This document shows positions 63,712-64,000 of a stretch of 64,000 bases of DNA, in pieces (the first letter of the stretch is position 1; every line of letters begins with the position of its first letter). The notes beneath the pieces are model-generated. The model ran no database searches. It was not told the origin of the DNA and saw nothing but the letters and a program-made list of their open reading frames with translations. The DNA is from Halonotius pteroides (GTDB lineage Archaea; Halobacteriota; Halobacteria; Halobacteriales; Haloferacaceae): positions 1-64,000 of the forward strand of contig NZ_QMDW01000013.1 in the NCBI RefSeq assembly GCF_003605635.1. The letters run 5' to 3'. Made by a program: the position numbers and the translations under genes.

Positions 63712-64000
63712 ATGACAGCACAGGCCGTCCAAACCGACGAACACGCGGTCGTCATCGGGCTGGAGGTGCACGTCCAGCTTGAGACGGCCACCAAGATCTT
63801 CTGTGGCTGCTCGACTGCGGCCGATGATAACGAGGAACCAAACAGCCGTACCTGCCCGGTCTGTCTCGGCTTGCCGGGCGCACTCCCGGTGCTCAACGAG
63901 GGCGCGGTCGAAGCCGCCGTCAAGATCGGCAAGGCCCTCGACGCCGACATCCCCGAGCGCACCACGTTCCACCGGAAGAACTACTACTACCCTGACCTCC
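63712..64000 (+). CDS. gatB: Asp/Glu-tRNA amidotransferase subunit B (partial, 3' cut by window)
   Basis: The first 96 residues are visible. [23 protein letters not shown], then [27 protein letters not shown] and [10 protein letters not shown], are the GatB catalytic-domain N terminus; the two CxC/CxxC pairs bind Zn. GatCAB amidates Glu-tRNA(Gln) or Asp-tRNA(Asn). Start ATG at 63712 (MTAQAVQT). Continues past the window. Confidence 0.93.
   Translation, partial: MTAQAVQTDEHAVVIGLEVHVQLETATKIFCGCSTAADDNEEPNSRTCPVCLGLPGALPVLNEGAVEAAVKIGKALDADIPERTTFHRKNYYYPDL

Overview
The window is chromosomal DNA of a haloarchaeon (class Halobacteria). This follows from the strongly acidic Asp/Glu-rich proteins, the GC-rich third codon positions, Tat-type lipoproteins, leaderless genes behind TATA boxes, an A-type ATP synthase operon, archaeal ribosomal proteins L15e and L40e, Sec61-beta, GGGP synthase and halobacterial transducers (Htr). 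The genus was not determined. No IS element, provirus, CRISPR array or rRNA was found. Almost all of the window is core genome, with a small accessory patch at a tRNA-Asp gene near 9 kb.

Layout. 0-9 kb: a possible leaderless micro-ORF, UspA, tRNA-Val, a DUF192 protein, an MsbA-like ABC exporter, an HVO_0476-type zinc protein, two tandem PCMT-family methyltransferases, a soluble Htr fused to a degenerate RecA-like domain, and a Nudix hydrolase. 9-10 kb: a two-gene TumE-like toxin/antitoxin candidate beside tRNA-Asp, with a partial copy of the tRNA 3' end. 10-16 kb: a winged-helix regulator with an NRDE protein, CMP kinase, topoisomerase I and a CNNM/CBS membrane protein. 16-20 kb: the pstSCAB transport operon behind a palindrome-rich promoter. 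20-27.7 kb: RDD, DUF2237, a DUF6663-like protein, a hairpin-rich convergent intergenic region, UDG plus DUF99 (a probable deaminated-base repair pair), DUF5786, an MBL hydrolase, L40e, thioredoxin, Sec61-beta, pdxT-hisE, pheA and Hsp20. 27.7-36 kb: the A-ATP synthase operon atpHIKECFAB on the minus strand, without atpD. 36-46 kb: a methyltransferase, a CGFS-type glutaredoxin, a PHP phosphoesterase overlapping an asparagine-synthase-like ligase, a lipoprotein, L15e, a membrane Htr, the E1-like UbaA and ThiDN. 46-53.5 kb: mutS, two small proteins, Nudix-mutL (overlapping) and KDG kinase. 53.5-64 kb: a repeat- and AT-rich spacer, a pyridine nucleotide-disulfide oxidoreductase, GGGP synthase, a DUF418 protein, scpA-smc with an upstream coiled-coil gene, an eight-repeat PQQ-type beta-propeller, and the start of gatB.

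Functional themes are genome maintenance (topA, UDG, DUF99, mutS, Nudix-mutL, smc-scpA), energy and phosphate supply (A-ATP synthase, pst), translation and secretion (L15e, L40e, Sec61-beta, gatB, two tRNAs), taxis signalling (two Htr proteins without a recognisable ligand domain) and cofactor or amino-acid synthesis (pdxT, thiDN, hisE, pheA). Translational coupling by ATGA, GTGA or 8-nt overlaps is frequent: pst, pdxT-hisE, atp, PHP-AsnS, Nudix-mutL and scpA-smc. The least conventional items are the Htr-RecA-like fusion with a 28-bp palindrome in its promoter, the run of four hairpins at 21877-22000, the putative toxin/antitoxin pair at the tRNA-Asp scar, and the glutaminase-less asparagine-synthase-like protein coupled to a PHP phosphoesterase.
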